From: Opitutaceae bacterium
GTDB lineage: Bacteria; Verrucomicrobiota; Verrucomicrobiia; Opitutales; Opitutaceae
Direction: 5' to 3'
DNA: 13,221 nt
Assembly: GCA_003168315.1 (NCBI GenBank)
Contig: PMSP01000030.1
Location: 1-13,221, forward strand
The number at the start of each line of letters is the position of its first letter. The first letter of the stretch is position 1. Of the stretch, positions 7,470 through 13,221 are shown in pieces. The position numbers and the translations under genes were made by a program. Under the pieces are notes generated by a model. The model worked only from the letters and a program-made list of their open reading frames with translations, ran no database searches and was not told the origin of the DNA.

Positions 7470-8261
7470 TCAGAGGCGACGGATGTGGAAGCCGCCGTCG
7501 ACGGCGATGACCGAGCCGGTCGAGAACGGGAGCTGGCCGGCGATGACGGCGCGCACGGCCAGGCCAACGTCCTCGGGCGTGCCCCAGCGACCCTGCGGGA
7601 CAAGGCCGTCGGCGAGCAGCCGGTCGTACTTCGCCTTGGCGCCCGCGGTCATGTCGGTGGCCATGATGCCGGGGCGCACCTCCACGACTTGGATGCCCTC
7701 CGGCGCGAGGCGCGCGGCCCAGAGCTGGGCTGCCATCGCAAGGCCGGCCTTTGAGATGCAGTAGTCGCCGCGGTCGATCGACGCCGTGTCGGCCGAGATC
7801 GAGGTGATGAAGATGACCTTGTGCCCCGTCGGCAGCGCCGGCTTCGGCTTCCTCTCAATCCAGTGGCGCGCCACCGCCTGGGTGAGGAAGTAGGGGCCTT
7901 GCAGGTTCACGCGCAGGAGCTCCTCGAACGACTCCTCGGTCGCAAGCGCGAGATCCGCCCGGGCCCTCGGGGCGACGCCGGCGTTGTTAACAAGCGCGTC
8001 GATCCGGCCCAGCCTCGAGAGGGTCTCGGCCACGAGGCGCTCCCGGTCGGGCCTGGAGGCAACGTCGGCCTGGATGGGAAAAAACTCCTGCGCCGGCGAT
8101 TTCGAGGCCTTCCGGCAGAGCGCCGCGGCCTCCTCGGCGGCGGCGCGGTTGGCGGCATAGTTGATGGCAACCGAGCAGCCCTCGGCGGCCAGCTGCACCG
8201 CGATGCCGCGGCCAAGCCCGCGGCCCGCGCCCGTGACCAGGATCACCGGTGTATTCGTCAC
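7470..8261 (-). CDS. Short-chain dehydrogenase/reductase (FabG-like), GTG start
   Basis: This 263-residue classical SDR has the TGAGRGLG cofactor motif at residues 10-17, a basic residue after strand 2 (Asn38-Arg39, suggesting NADP(H)), QADVAS at 64-69, NNAG at 92-95, and the catalytic tetrad Asn119, Ser154, Tyr167 and Lys171 (YCISK). It ends with VDGGFHIRRL. The start is a GTG at 8261; no ATG is available that keeps the glycine motif at the usual distance. The protein would be labelled 3-ketoacyl-ACP reductase by similarity, but it heads a run with GH88, isomerase-like and Gfo genes. A carbohydrate role is therefore more likely, for example a uronate or rhamnose-pathway dehydrogenase, or reduction of a keto-sugar intermediate. 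It is divergent from the second Gfo/Idh/MocA gene across 214 bp that contain a notable inverted repeat. No Shine-Dalgarno was seen. The family is certain; the substrate is unknown. Confidence 0.92.
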   Translation of the reverse strand: MTNTPVILVTGAGRGLGRGIAVQLAAEGCSVAINYAANRAAAEEAAALCRKASKSPAQEFFPIQADVASRPDRERLVAETLSRLGRIDALVNNAGVAPRARADLALATEESFEELLRVNLQGPYFLTQAVARHWIERKPKPALPTGHKVIFITSISADTASIDRGDYCISKAGLAMAAQLWAARLAPEGIQVVEVRPGIMATDMTAGAKAKYDRLLADGLVPQGRWGTPEDVGLAVRAVIAGQLPFSTGSVIAVDGGFHIRRL

Positions 8262-8475
8262 AATGGATTGGCTTGTTTAAAGGGGGCTCTGCGGACTTGA
8301 GGAATTCATGGGCGGTACCCGGCATCCCAACGACGCCATGTGCGTTTGCGCCGCCCGGCAATTCGGGGAAAGCGGCGGCGGTAGTCAATCCAAGGATGCG
8401 CCGGCCGGGGCGCGCTTGGATTATTCTCGACCCGGGCCCCCGGATAAACGAGTTCGGTTCCGCACCCCTACACCC
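8262..8475. promoter_or_regulatory. Divergent control region between the two sugar-gene runs
   Basis: This 214-bp gap separates the GTG start of the SDR (minus) from the ATG of Gfo/Idh/MocA B (plus), and it is the natural location for promoters and operators of both runs. Its centre carries a two-part inverted repeat (8387-8422), listed separately. The hexamer TGGATT occurs at 8264-8269 and 8417-8422, with its complement AATCCA at 8387-8392, giving three possible half-sites, one of them right at the SDR start. A TATTCT at 8422-8427 could be a -10 element for the rightward run, but no matching -35 was seen. The plus frame is open from 8308, yet that part has no family resemblance and I regard it as non-coding. 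Confidence 0.5.
8387..8422. repeat. Inverted repeat / candidate operator or hairpin
   Basis: AATCCAAG at 8387-8394 is perfectly repeated in inverted form as CTTGGATT at 8415-8422. Inside it, GCGCC at 8398-8402 pairs with GGCGC at 8409-8413, leaving a GGCCGG hexamer as loop. Both levels of symmetry share nearly the same centre. As DNA it could be a dimeric regulator site; as RNA it would fold into a stem of 8 plus 5 base pairs with a small asymmetric bulge. No T-run follows on the plus strand, so a simple terminator is unlikely there. Confidence 0.55.
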
Positions 8476-9537
8476 ATGTCGCAAACCCCGGCTGCACCCA
8501 GGCACAGGAAAGCCAAGCCGGGCGAGTTCGTCTTCGCCGCGGCATTCCTGGAGCACGACCACATTCTCGGGATGAGCGGCGGCCTCTGCGATGCCGGCGC
8601 GCAGCTCAAGTGGGTGTTCGATCCCGACGCAGCCAAGGTGAAGGCGTTCCGCAGGAGGTTTCCCCGGGCGAAGGCCGCGCGTTCGTTGGACGAGATCCTG
8701 GGCGATCCCGCCGTCCGCCTTGTCGCCTCGGCCGGAATTCCCTGCGAGCGAGGCCCGACCGGCTGCAGGGTGATGGCCGCCGGCAAGGACTATTTCTGCG
8801 ACAAGACCCCGTTCACCGCTGCGGCGCAGCTCAGGGCGGCCCGCGCGGCGGCGCGGCGCACCGGGCGGAAGTTTGCGGTCTATTTCAGCGAGCGCCTCCA
8901 CGTGGAGTGCGCGGTCCGGGCGGGAGACCTTGTTCGCGCCGGCGCGATCGGGCGCGTCGTCCAGGTTCTGGGCCTCGGGCCGCACCGCCTGCGCAAGGCG
9001 TCGCGTCCCGGATGGTTCTTCGAGCGCGCAAAGTACGGCGGCATCCTCTGCGACATCGGAAGCCACCAGTTCGAGCAGTTCCTGTTCTACTCGGGCGCGA
9101 CGGACGCCTCGGTCGCCCATGCCGCCGTCGGAAACTTCGCCAACCCCGACAAGCCGGAGTTCGAGGATTTCGGCGAGGCGTCCCTGGTCGGGAACAACGG
9201 CGTGTCGTGCTACGTGCGCGTCGACTGGCTGACTCCCGACGGCCTGAGCACGTGGGGGGATGGCCGCACCGTCATACTGGGCACTGACGGCTACATCGAG
9301 CTGCGCAAGTACGTGGATGTCGCCGGCGGCGGCCGCGGCGACCAGCTGATACTTGTCGACGCAAGGAGCGAGCGGCGCTTCGACCTTGGCGGGAAGGTCG
9401 GCTTCCCGTTTTTCGGCCAGCTTATCCACGATTGCCTTCATCGCACGGAGCACGCGATGACCCAGGAGCATGTTTTCAAGGCGGCGGAGCTGTGCCTGAA
9501 GGCGCAGGCCGCGGCCCAATCCCTTACCCACCCATGA
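8476..9537 (+). CDS. Gfo/Idh/MocA-family oxidoreductase B, atypical Rossmann motif
   Basis: This 353-residue protein starts at the ATG at 8476 (MSQTPAAPRHRKAKPGEFVF). The in-frame ATG at 8308 would add an unrelated Gly/Pro-rich stretch and was rejected. The N-terminal domain resembles the Gfo/Idh/MocA Rossmann fold, but the usual GxGxxG turn is replaced by FAAAFLEHDHILGM (residues 20-33). It continues with KWVFDPD (45-51), LDEILGDP (71-78) and GKDYFCDKTPFT (103-114), where Lys110 takes the place of the EKP lysine. The C-terminal domain has GGILCDIGSHQFEQ (188-201) with Asp193 and His197, equivalent to the D-x-G-x-H motif. There is no signal peptide. It heads the plus-strand run, and its TGA overlaps the rhaM ATG. 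It is only distantly related to oxidoreductase A, so the two probably do different steps or use different sugars. No Shine-Dalgarno is apparent. Confidence 0.88.
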   Translation: MSQTPAAPRHRKAKPGEFVFAAAFLEHDHILGMSGGLCDAGAQLKWVFDPDAAKVKAFRRRFPRAKAARSLDEILGDPAVRLVASAGIPCERGPTGCRVMAAGKDYFCDKTPFTAAAQLRAARAAARRTGRKFAVYFSERLHVECAVRAGDLVRAGAIGRVVQVLGLGPHRLRKASRPGWFFERAKYGGILCDIGSHQFEQFLFYSGATDASVAHAAVGNFANPDKPEFEDFGEASLVGNNGVSCYVRVDWLTPDGLSTWGDGRTVILGTDGYIELRKYVDVAGGGRGDQLILVDARSERRFDLGGKVGFPFFGQLIHDCLHRTEHAMTQEHVFKAAELCLKAQAAAQSLTHP

Positions 9538-9875
9538 AACGCATCGCCTTCGTCATGTCCGTCACTCCGGGCCGCGCCGCCGAATACGAGAAGCGCCACA
9601 ATCCGATCTGGCCCGAGCTGGAGGCCGCTCTCGAGGCCCATGGCGTCCGCAGCTACTCGATCTTCCACGACCCGTCCACCCACCAGCTCTTCGCCTACGC
9701 GGAGATCGAGGACGAGGACCGCTGGAGGGCGATCGCGAAGACCGAGGTCTGCCGGCGCTGGTGGCGCCACATGGCCGACATCATGCCGTCGAACCCCGAC
9801 TCGAGCCCCGTGAGCCGCGAGCTTCTGCCGGTGTTCCACATCCCTCGGGCCGGCGGCGCCGACGGGCGGCTCTGA
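9534..9875 (+). CDS. rhaM: L-rhamnose mutarotase
   Basis: This 113-residue protein matches the L-rhamnose mutarotase family along its whole length (the Escherichia coli protein is 104 residues). Diagnostic motifs are EYEKRHNPIWPELE at residues 17-30 with Tyr18 and the catalytic His22, HGVRSYSIFHD, LFAYAEIEDEDRW, CRRWWRHMADIM and NPDSSPVSRELLPVFH. The enzyme interconverts alpha- and beta-L-rhamnopyranose in the cytoplasm, supplying the anomer needed by rhamnose isomerase or dehydrogenase. Its ATG overlaps the preceding Gfo/Idh/MocA stop (ATGA, 4 bp), so translational coupling is likely and would explain the missing Shine-Dalgarno. Its presence is the strongest single argument that the locus handles rhamnose, consistent with rhamnogalacturonan. 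Confidence 0.95.
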   Translation: MKRIAFVMSVTPGRAAEYEKRHNPIWPELEAALEAHGVRSYSIFHDPSTHQLFAYAEIEDEDRWRAIAKTEVCRRWWRHMADIMPSNPDSSPVSRELLPVFHIPRAGGADGRL

Positions 9876-9886
9876 CAGTACGAGTC

Positions 9887-9915
9887 CGGCGCCCTTGCGG
9901 CGCCGACGCCTTTTT
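9887..9915 (+). terminator. GC hairpin followed by T-run between rhaM and esterase gene
   Basis: CGGCGCC at 9887-9893 pairs perfectly with GGCGCCG at 9899-9905 across a 5-nt loop (CTTGC). After a 5-nt interruption (ACGCC) a run of five T follows at 9911-9915. It begins 11 bp past the rhaM stop and ends 25 bp before the esterase ATG. The gap before the T-run weakens it as an intrinsic terminator. It may lower read-through or stabilise the upstream transcript and not end the operon. Confidence 0.4.
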
Positions 9916-9940
9916 CGATTATTCGGACTTCCAAAACCCC

Positions 9941-11242
9941 ATGGATCACCCGTCCCGGATCTGCGCCCTTTCCTTCCTCGCGGCCTCGGTCGTGCCGGCG
10001 ACGGCCGTCGCGGCCACGTATTCCTTCGGGCCCGGAGCCGTGCCCCCCGGCTGCACCCAGGTCCTGCCAGGGACCCTCTACTCCGGGGCCCTGGGCTACG
10101 GATTTGAGGCGGGCCCGGGCGTCACCGGCGTGGAGCGGGGAGGTCCCGACCCCCTGCGGGCGCATTTCTGCACCGCCGGTCACTCGTTCTTCTTCTCCGT
10201 CGCCGTGCCCGAGGGCAACTACGAGGTCGCGGTCGTGCTGGGCGATCCACAGGGGGAGTCGACGACGACCGTCAAGTCGGAGCTCCGCAGGCTCGAGGTC
10301 GAGGAGCAGCACACGGCCCTCGGCCAGTTCGCGGTGCGGCGCTTCTGCGTGAACGTGCGCACGCCGAGTTTTCCTCCCGGCGGCGCGGTGCGGCTGAAGG
10401 CCCGGGAAAAGACCGGCGAGTTCTGGGACTGGGACGACAAGCTGACCCTGGAATTCAGCGGCGAGCGCCCCTGCGTCTGCTCGGTCTCCATCGCCCCGGC
10501 TCCCGGCGTGCCCACCGTCTACCTTGCCGGGGACTCGACGGTCTGCGACCAGCCGTACGAGCCCCTCAACAGCTGGGGGCAGATGCTTCCGCGCTTCTTC
10601 GGCCCGGGCGCCGCGGTGGCCAACCACGCGGAGTCGGGAGAGTCGCTTCGCAGCTTCGTCTCCGAGCAGCGCCTGGCGAAGCTGGATTCCGTGATGCGGC
10701 CCGGTGACTTCCTTTTCATTCAGTTCGGCCACAACGACCAGAAGGAGCGCGGGCCGAACGTGGGCGCGTTCACCACCTACAAGGCCGACCTTGAGCGATT
10801 CGTCGCGGACGCCAGGACCCACGGGGCCACACCCGTGCTGGTCACGCCCGTCAGCCGCAGGACCTTCGGGGACGGCGCAAGCGTGACGAACTCCCTGGGC
10901 GACTATCCCGAGGCGGTGCGCCGCGTCGCGAGGGAACAGGGTGTGCCCCTGATCGACCTGAACGCGATGAGCAAGGTGCTCTACGAGGCGCTGGGGCCCG
11001 AGAAGGCAAAGGCGCTGTTCCCCTCGATCAACGGGCGCGTTGAGGCCACCCACCACAACAATTACGGCAGCTACGAGCTCGCGAAGTGCGTCGTCGAGGG
11101 GATCAAGGCCGGCCGGCTTTCCCTTGCGCAACTCCTGCTGGGGGACACGGCCCCGTTCGACCCGGCCCACCCCGATTCGATCGAGCGCTTCGCCGTGCCC
11201 GCAAGTCCAAAGGTCCAGGACCAGGTGCCGTACGGAAACTGA
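9941..11242 (+). CDS. Secreted rhamnogalacturonan acetylesterase-like SGNH hydrolase
   Basis: This 433-residue protein starts at the ATG at 9941. A signal peptide covers about residues 1-25 (cleavage near AVA-A-T). Residues about 27-173 form a beta-rich galactose-binding-like domain opening with YSFGPG...GCTQVLPGTLYSGALGYGFE, common in front of this esterase type. The catalytic SGNH (CE12-like) domain follows, with VYLAGDSTVCD containing Ser199, ANHAESGESLRSF with Gly233, FIQFGHNDQKERG with Asn265, and EATHHNNYGSYELAK with His371. The enzyme should remove acetyl groups from rhamnogalacturonan-I galacturonic acid, outside the cytoplasm. The position three residues before His371, usually Asp (D-x-x-H), is Glu368 here. 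It lies between rhaM and the GH2 gene, 20 bp before the latter, and no Shine-Dalgarno is evident. The family is confident; the substrate is inferred from family and neighbours. Confidence 0.92.
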   Translation: MDHPSRICALSFLAASVVPATAVAATYSFGPGAVPPGCTQVLPGTLYSGALGYGFEAGPGVTGVERGGPDPLRAHFCTAGHSFFFSVAVPEGNYEVAVVLGDPQGESTTTVKSELRRLEVEEQHTALGQFAVRRFCVNVRTPSFPPGGAVRLKAREKTGEFWDWDDKLTLEFSGERPCVCSVSIAPAPGVPTVYLAGDSTVCDQPYEPLNSWGQMLPRFFGPGAAVANHAESGESLRSFVSEQRLAKLDSVMRPGDFLFIQFGHNDQKERGPNVGAFTTYKADLERFVADARTHGATPVLVTPVSRRTFGDGASVTNSLGDYPEAVRRVAREQGVPLIDLNAMSKVLYEALGPEKAKALFPSINGRVEATHHNNYGSYELAKCVVEGIKAGRLSLAQLLLGDTAPFDPAHPDSIERFAVPASPKVQDQVPYGN

Positions 11243-11262
11243 CGAGTCGGCAGGAACCCCGA

Positions 11263-13221
11263 ATGAGCCCGACAGTCAAACCCGCATGCCTCCTGCGGCC
11301 GCTGGGCGCGGTGCTGGGGGTGGTCCTGGCGGGCTGCACTTTGCCGGCGCCCGGCCCGGATTCAGACGCGCTGGCACCGCCCGCCCGAAGCACGCTCCCG
11401 TTCGACTCCAACTGGCGATTCCGCGAGGGCGACGCGCCAGGCGCGCAGCAGTCCGCATTCGACGACTCCACATGGCGGACGCTTGACGTGCCGCACGACT
11501 GGAGCATCGCCGGGCCGTTCGACCCGAACAACCCGTCGGGAGGGGCCGGTGCCTTCCTGCCGTGCGGGATCGGCTGGTACCGCAGGCACTTCGGGTCCGG
11601 CCCCGTCGGCGACGGCCGGCGCGTGTTCATCGAGTTCGACGGCGTCATGGCCAACAGCGACGTCTGGATGAACGGCGTCCCCCTCGGCCACCGCCCCTAC
11701 GGGTACGTGGGCTTCGCCTACGAGATAACGGACAAACTTGTCCCTGGCCGGGATGCTAACGTCCTGGCGGTGCGCGTGGATGACTCCGGGCAGCCCGCCT
11801 CGCGCTGGTACCCGGGCGCGGGAATCTACCGCCACGTGCGCCTCGTGATCACGGACCCCGTCCACATTGGGCGCGACTCCACGTTTGTGTCGGCGCCCGT
11901 GATCTCCGGCGGGAGAGCGGTCGTCCACGTTCGAACGACCGTCGTGAACCAGTCCGCGCAGGCGGCCGCGGTCTTTCTCCGGGTCCGCCTGGCGGGCCCC
12001 GGGGGCATCGCCGCGGGCCCGGACTCCTCCCCGGCGCCGGCTCCGCTTGAGATCGCCGCGGGCGGGTCGGCCGACCTCGAGGCCGACGTTGTGGTCCCAA
12101 GCCCCGTTCTATGGGACATCGACAGCCCCGCGCTTTACCGCGCCTCGGTGGCCGTCCAAGGCGGCAACCGCACCCTCGACGCCGTGGAGGTCCCATTCGG
12201 AATCCGCGATGCGCGGTTCGAGGCCGCCACCGGATTCTGGCTCAACGGCCGCAACCTGAAGATCAAGGGCGTCTGCGTCCACGGCGACGGCAGCGCGTTC
12301 GGCGCGGCCGTTCCGCTCGGCGTGTGGGAGAGGCGCCTGGGCGCGCTCCGCAGGCTGGGCGTGAACGCGATCCGCACCGCGCACAATCCCCCGGACCCGG
12401 GGTTCCTCGACCTGTGCGACCGCATGGGCTTCCTCGTCATGGACGAGATGTTCGACTGCTGGACCGTCGCGAAGAACCCCTACGACTATCACCTCTATTT
12501 TGACGACTGGTCGGCGATCGACACGCGCGACGTGGTGAGGCGCGACCGCAACCATCCCAGCATCGTGCTCTGGAGCGCGGGCAACGAGATCCACGACACG
12601 CCGCAGGCGGAGCTCTCGAAAAAAATACTCTCGGGGCTCGTGCGGGTGTTCCATGAGAACGACCCGACGCGGCCCGTGACACAGGCTCTTTTCCGCCCCA
12701 ACGTCAGCCACGACTACGACGACGGGCTTGCCGACATGCTCGACGTCATCGGCACGAACTACCGCAACAGCGAGCTTCTTGCGGCGCACGAGGCTCGCCC
12801 GCAGCGCAGGATCATCGGGACGGAGATGGGCCAGTCCCTCGAGGTATGGCGGTACCTGCGCGACAACCCTCCCCTCGCGGGCCAGTTCCTATGGGTCGGG
12901 ATCGACTACCTCGGCGAGTCGCCCCGATGGCCGTTCATAGGCGGCGGCGGCGACCAGTCGGGCCTGCTCGATCGGACCGGCTCGCCCCGGCCGGAGGCAT
13001 TCCAGCGCCAGGGCTGGTGGTCGGCGGCCCCCATGGTCCACATTGCGCGTCGCCTGGCGCCGGACGCCGCGCCACCCGCCGACCCGGGCTACGGGAACCC
13101 CCCGAGGCGCCGGCCGGCCGTGCTCCTGTCGGACTGGACACCGGCGCGCGCCGCGCCGAACGGCGAGGCGGTCGAGGTGTACAGCAACACGGAGCGCGTC
13201 GAGCTGTTCCTGAACGGGCGC
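11263..13221 (+). CDS. GH2-family beta-galactosidase-like lipoprotein, 3' end outside window
   Basis: 653 codons are visible and the frame runs off the right edge. The ATG at 11263 has an AGGAA Shine-Dalgarno at 11252-11256. The N-terminus is a lipoprotein signal with lipobox LAGC and Cys25, so the enzyme is probably membrane-anchored outside the cytoplasm. Domains in order are: a jelly-roll sugar-binding domain from about residue 45 (DSNWRFREGD, VPHDWSI, GIGWYRRHF, SDVWMNGVPLG, WYPGAGIYRHV); an Ig-like domain about 195-320; and a TIM barrel from about 323 (GFWLNGRNLKIKGVCVHGDG, AIRTAHNPP, MGFLVMDEMFD). The acid/base is Glu442 in SAGNEIHD and the likely nucleophile is Glu521 in IGTEMG. A final Ig-like domain of the DUF4982 type begins near residue 635 (EVYSNTERVELFLNGR). 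The family removes beta-galactosyl or related side-chain sugars; in this locus, galactan side chains of rhamnogalacturonan-I are plausible. Beta-glucuronidase or other GH2 activity is possible. Typical length is about 800 residues or more. Confidence 0.93.
   Translation, partial: MSPTVKPACLLRPLGAVLGVVLAGCTLPAPGPDSDALAPPARSTLPFDSNWRFREGDAPGAQQSAFDDSTWRTLDVPHDWSIAGPFDPNNPSGGAGAFLPCGIGWYRRHFGSGPVGDGRRVFIEFDGVMANSDVWMNGVPLGHRPYGYVGFAYEITDKLVPGRDANVLAVRVDDSGQPASRWYPGAGIYRHVRLVITDPVHIGRDSTFVSAPVISGGRAVVHVRTTVVNQSAQAAAVFLRVRLAGPGGIAAGPDSSPAPAPLEIAAGGSADLEADVVVPSPVLWDIDSPALYRASVAVQGGNRTLDAVEVPFGIRDARFEAATGFWLNGRNLKIKGVCVHGDGSAFGAAVPLGVWERRLGALRRLGVNAIRTAHNPPDPGFLDLCDRMGFLVMDEMFDCWTVAKNPYDYHLYFDDWSAIDTRDVVRRDRNHPSIVLWSAGNEIHDTPQAELSKKILSGLVRVFHENDPTRPVTQALFRPNVSHDYDDGLADMLDVIGTNYRNSELLAAHEARPQRRIIGTEMGQSLEVWRYLRDNPPLAGQFLWVGIDYLGESPRWPFIGGGGDQSGLLDRTGSPRPEAFQRQGWWSAAPMVHIARRLAPDAAPPADPGYGNPPRRRPAVLLSDWTPARAAPNGEAVEVYSNTERVELFLNGR

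Noticed and set aside
8308..8475. Upstream in-frame extension of Gfo/Idh/MocA B from the ATG at 8308
   Set aside because: It encodes a Gly/Pro/Arg stretch unlike the family and covers the probable control region with its inverted repeat. The ATG at 8476 gives a normal N-terminus.
7987..9531. Minus-strand open frame of 514 codons
   Set aside because: It is antisense to Gfo/Idh/MocA B and out of frame with the SDR. It has low-complexity Arg/Ala/Gly content and no motifs. Long antisense frames are expected at this GC content.
9695..11170. Minus-strand open frame of 491 codons
   Set aside because: It lies antisense to rhaM's end and the SGNH esterase, whose motifs are unmistakable on the plus strand. 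The antisense product has no recognisable domain.
12109..12789. Minus-strand open frame of 226 codons
   Set aside because: It is antisense to the GH2 TIM barrel and has a Val/Ala/Glu/Arg-rich composition without motifs.
1..13221. CRISPR arrays, tRNA/rRNA genes, prophage or defence genes
   Set aside because: No regularly spaced repeats, cloverleaf-like sequences, rRNA segments or defence-type protein motifs were seen on either strand.

Overview
The window is GC-rich chromosomal DNA from a bacterium that feeds on plant cell walls. The gene content and protein flavour are two DUF1080 proteins, Gfo/Idh/MocA oxidoreductases, a sugar isomerase-like TIM barrel, a GH88 enzyme, an L-rhamnose mutarotase, an SGNH pectin esterase and a GH2 lipoprotein. 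Together with sparse Shine-Dalgarno sequences, they point to a Verrucomicrobiota (Opitutales-like) or similar planctomycete/verrucomicrobial genome. That assignment is inference from style, because there is no rRNA or other taxonomic marker here. Ten genuine genes, one transposase remnant and several regulatory stretches can be supported. The high GC content produces many long antisense open frames, which I rejected.

Layout, left to right. (1) Positions 1-1589, minus strand: an exported S9-family (prolyl oligopeptidase-type) peptidase that runs off the left edge just after its GGSYGGF nucleophile motif. (2) Positions 1625-1867, minus strand: the N-terminal stub of an IS4-type transposase. It is followed by AT-richer non-coding DNA (to about 2225) that holds a curious Met-rich 27-codon frame. 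(3) Positions 2226-3992: two exported DUF1080 (PF06439, '3-keto-disaccharide hydrolase') genes transcribed divergently from a 75-bp gap. (4) Positions 4014-8261, minus strand: a compact four-gene run transcribed in the order SDR oxidoreductase, GH88 unsaturated-uronyl hydrolase, TIM-barrel sugar isomerase/epimerase, Gfo/Idh/MocA oxidoreductase. (5) Positions 8262-8475: a divergent regulatory region with a strong inverted repeat. (6) Positions 8476-13221, plus strand: a second Gfo/Idh/MocA oxidoreductase, L-rhamnose mutarotase (rhaM, start overlapping the previous stop), a secreted rhamnogalacturonan-acetylesterase-like SGNH enzyme, and a GH2 beta-galactosidase-like lipoprotein that runs off the right edge.

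How the genes fit together. The esterase, GH2 lipoprotein, GH88 enzyme and rhamnose mutarotase make a coherent rhamnogalacturonan-I (pectin) utilisation set: deacetylation, removal of galactosyl-type side chains, release of unsaturated uronic acid from lyase products, and interconversion of rhamnose anomers before catabolism. The two Gfo/Idh/MocA proteins, the TIM-barrel protein and the two DUF1080 proteins are the protein types used in the newer oxidation/beta-elimination/hydration/reduction ('3-keto-glycoside') route of glycoside cleavage. Their placement within a pectin locus suggests that a hydrolytic and an oxidative route may be combined on one substrate. That is the most interesting hypothesis in the window, and it is not proven by sequence. 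No lyase, transporter, TonB/SusCD pair or regulator is visible, so the locus probably extends to the right.
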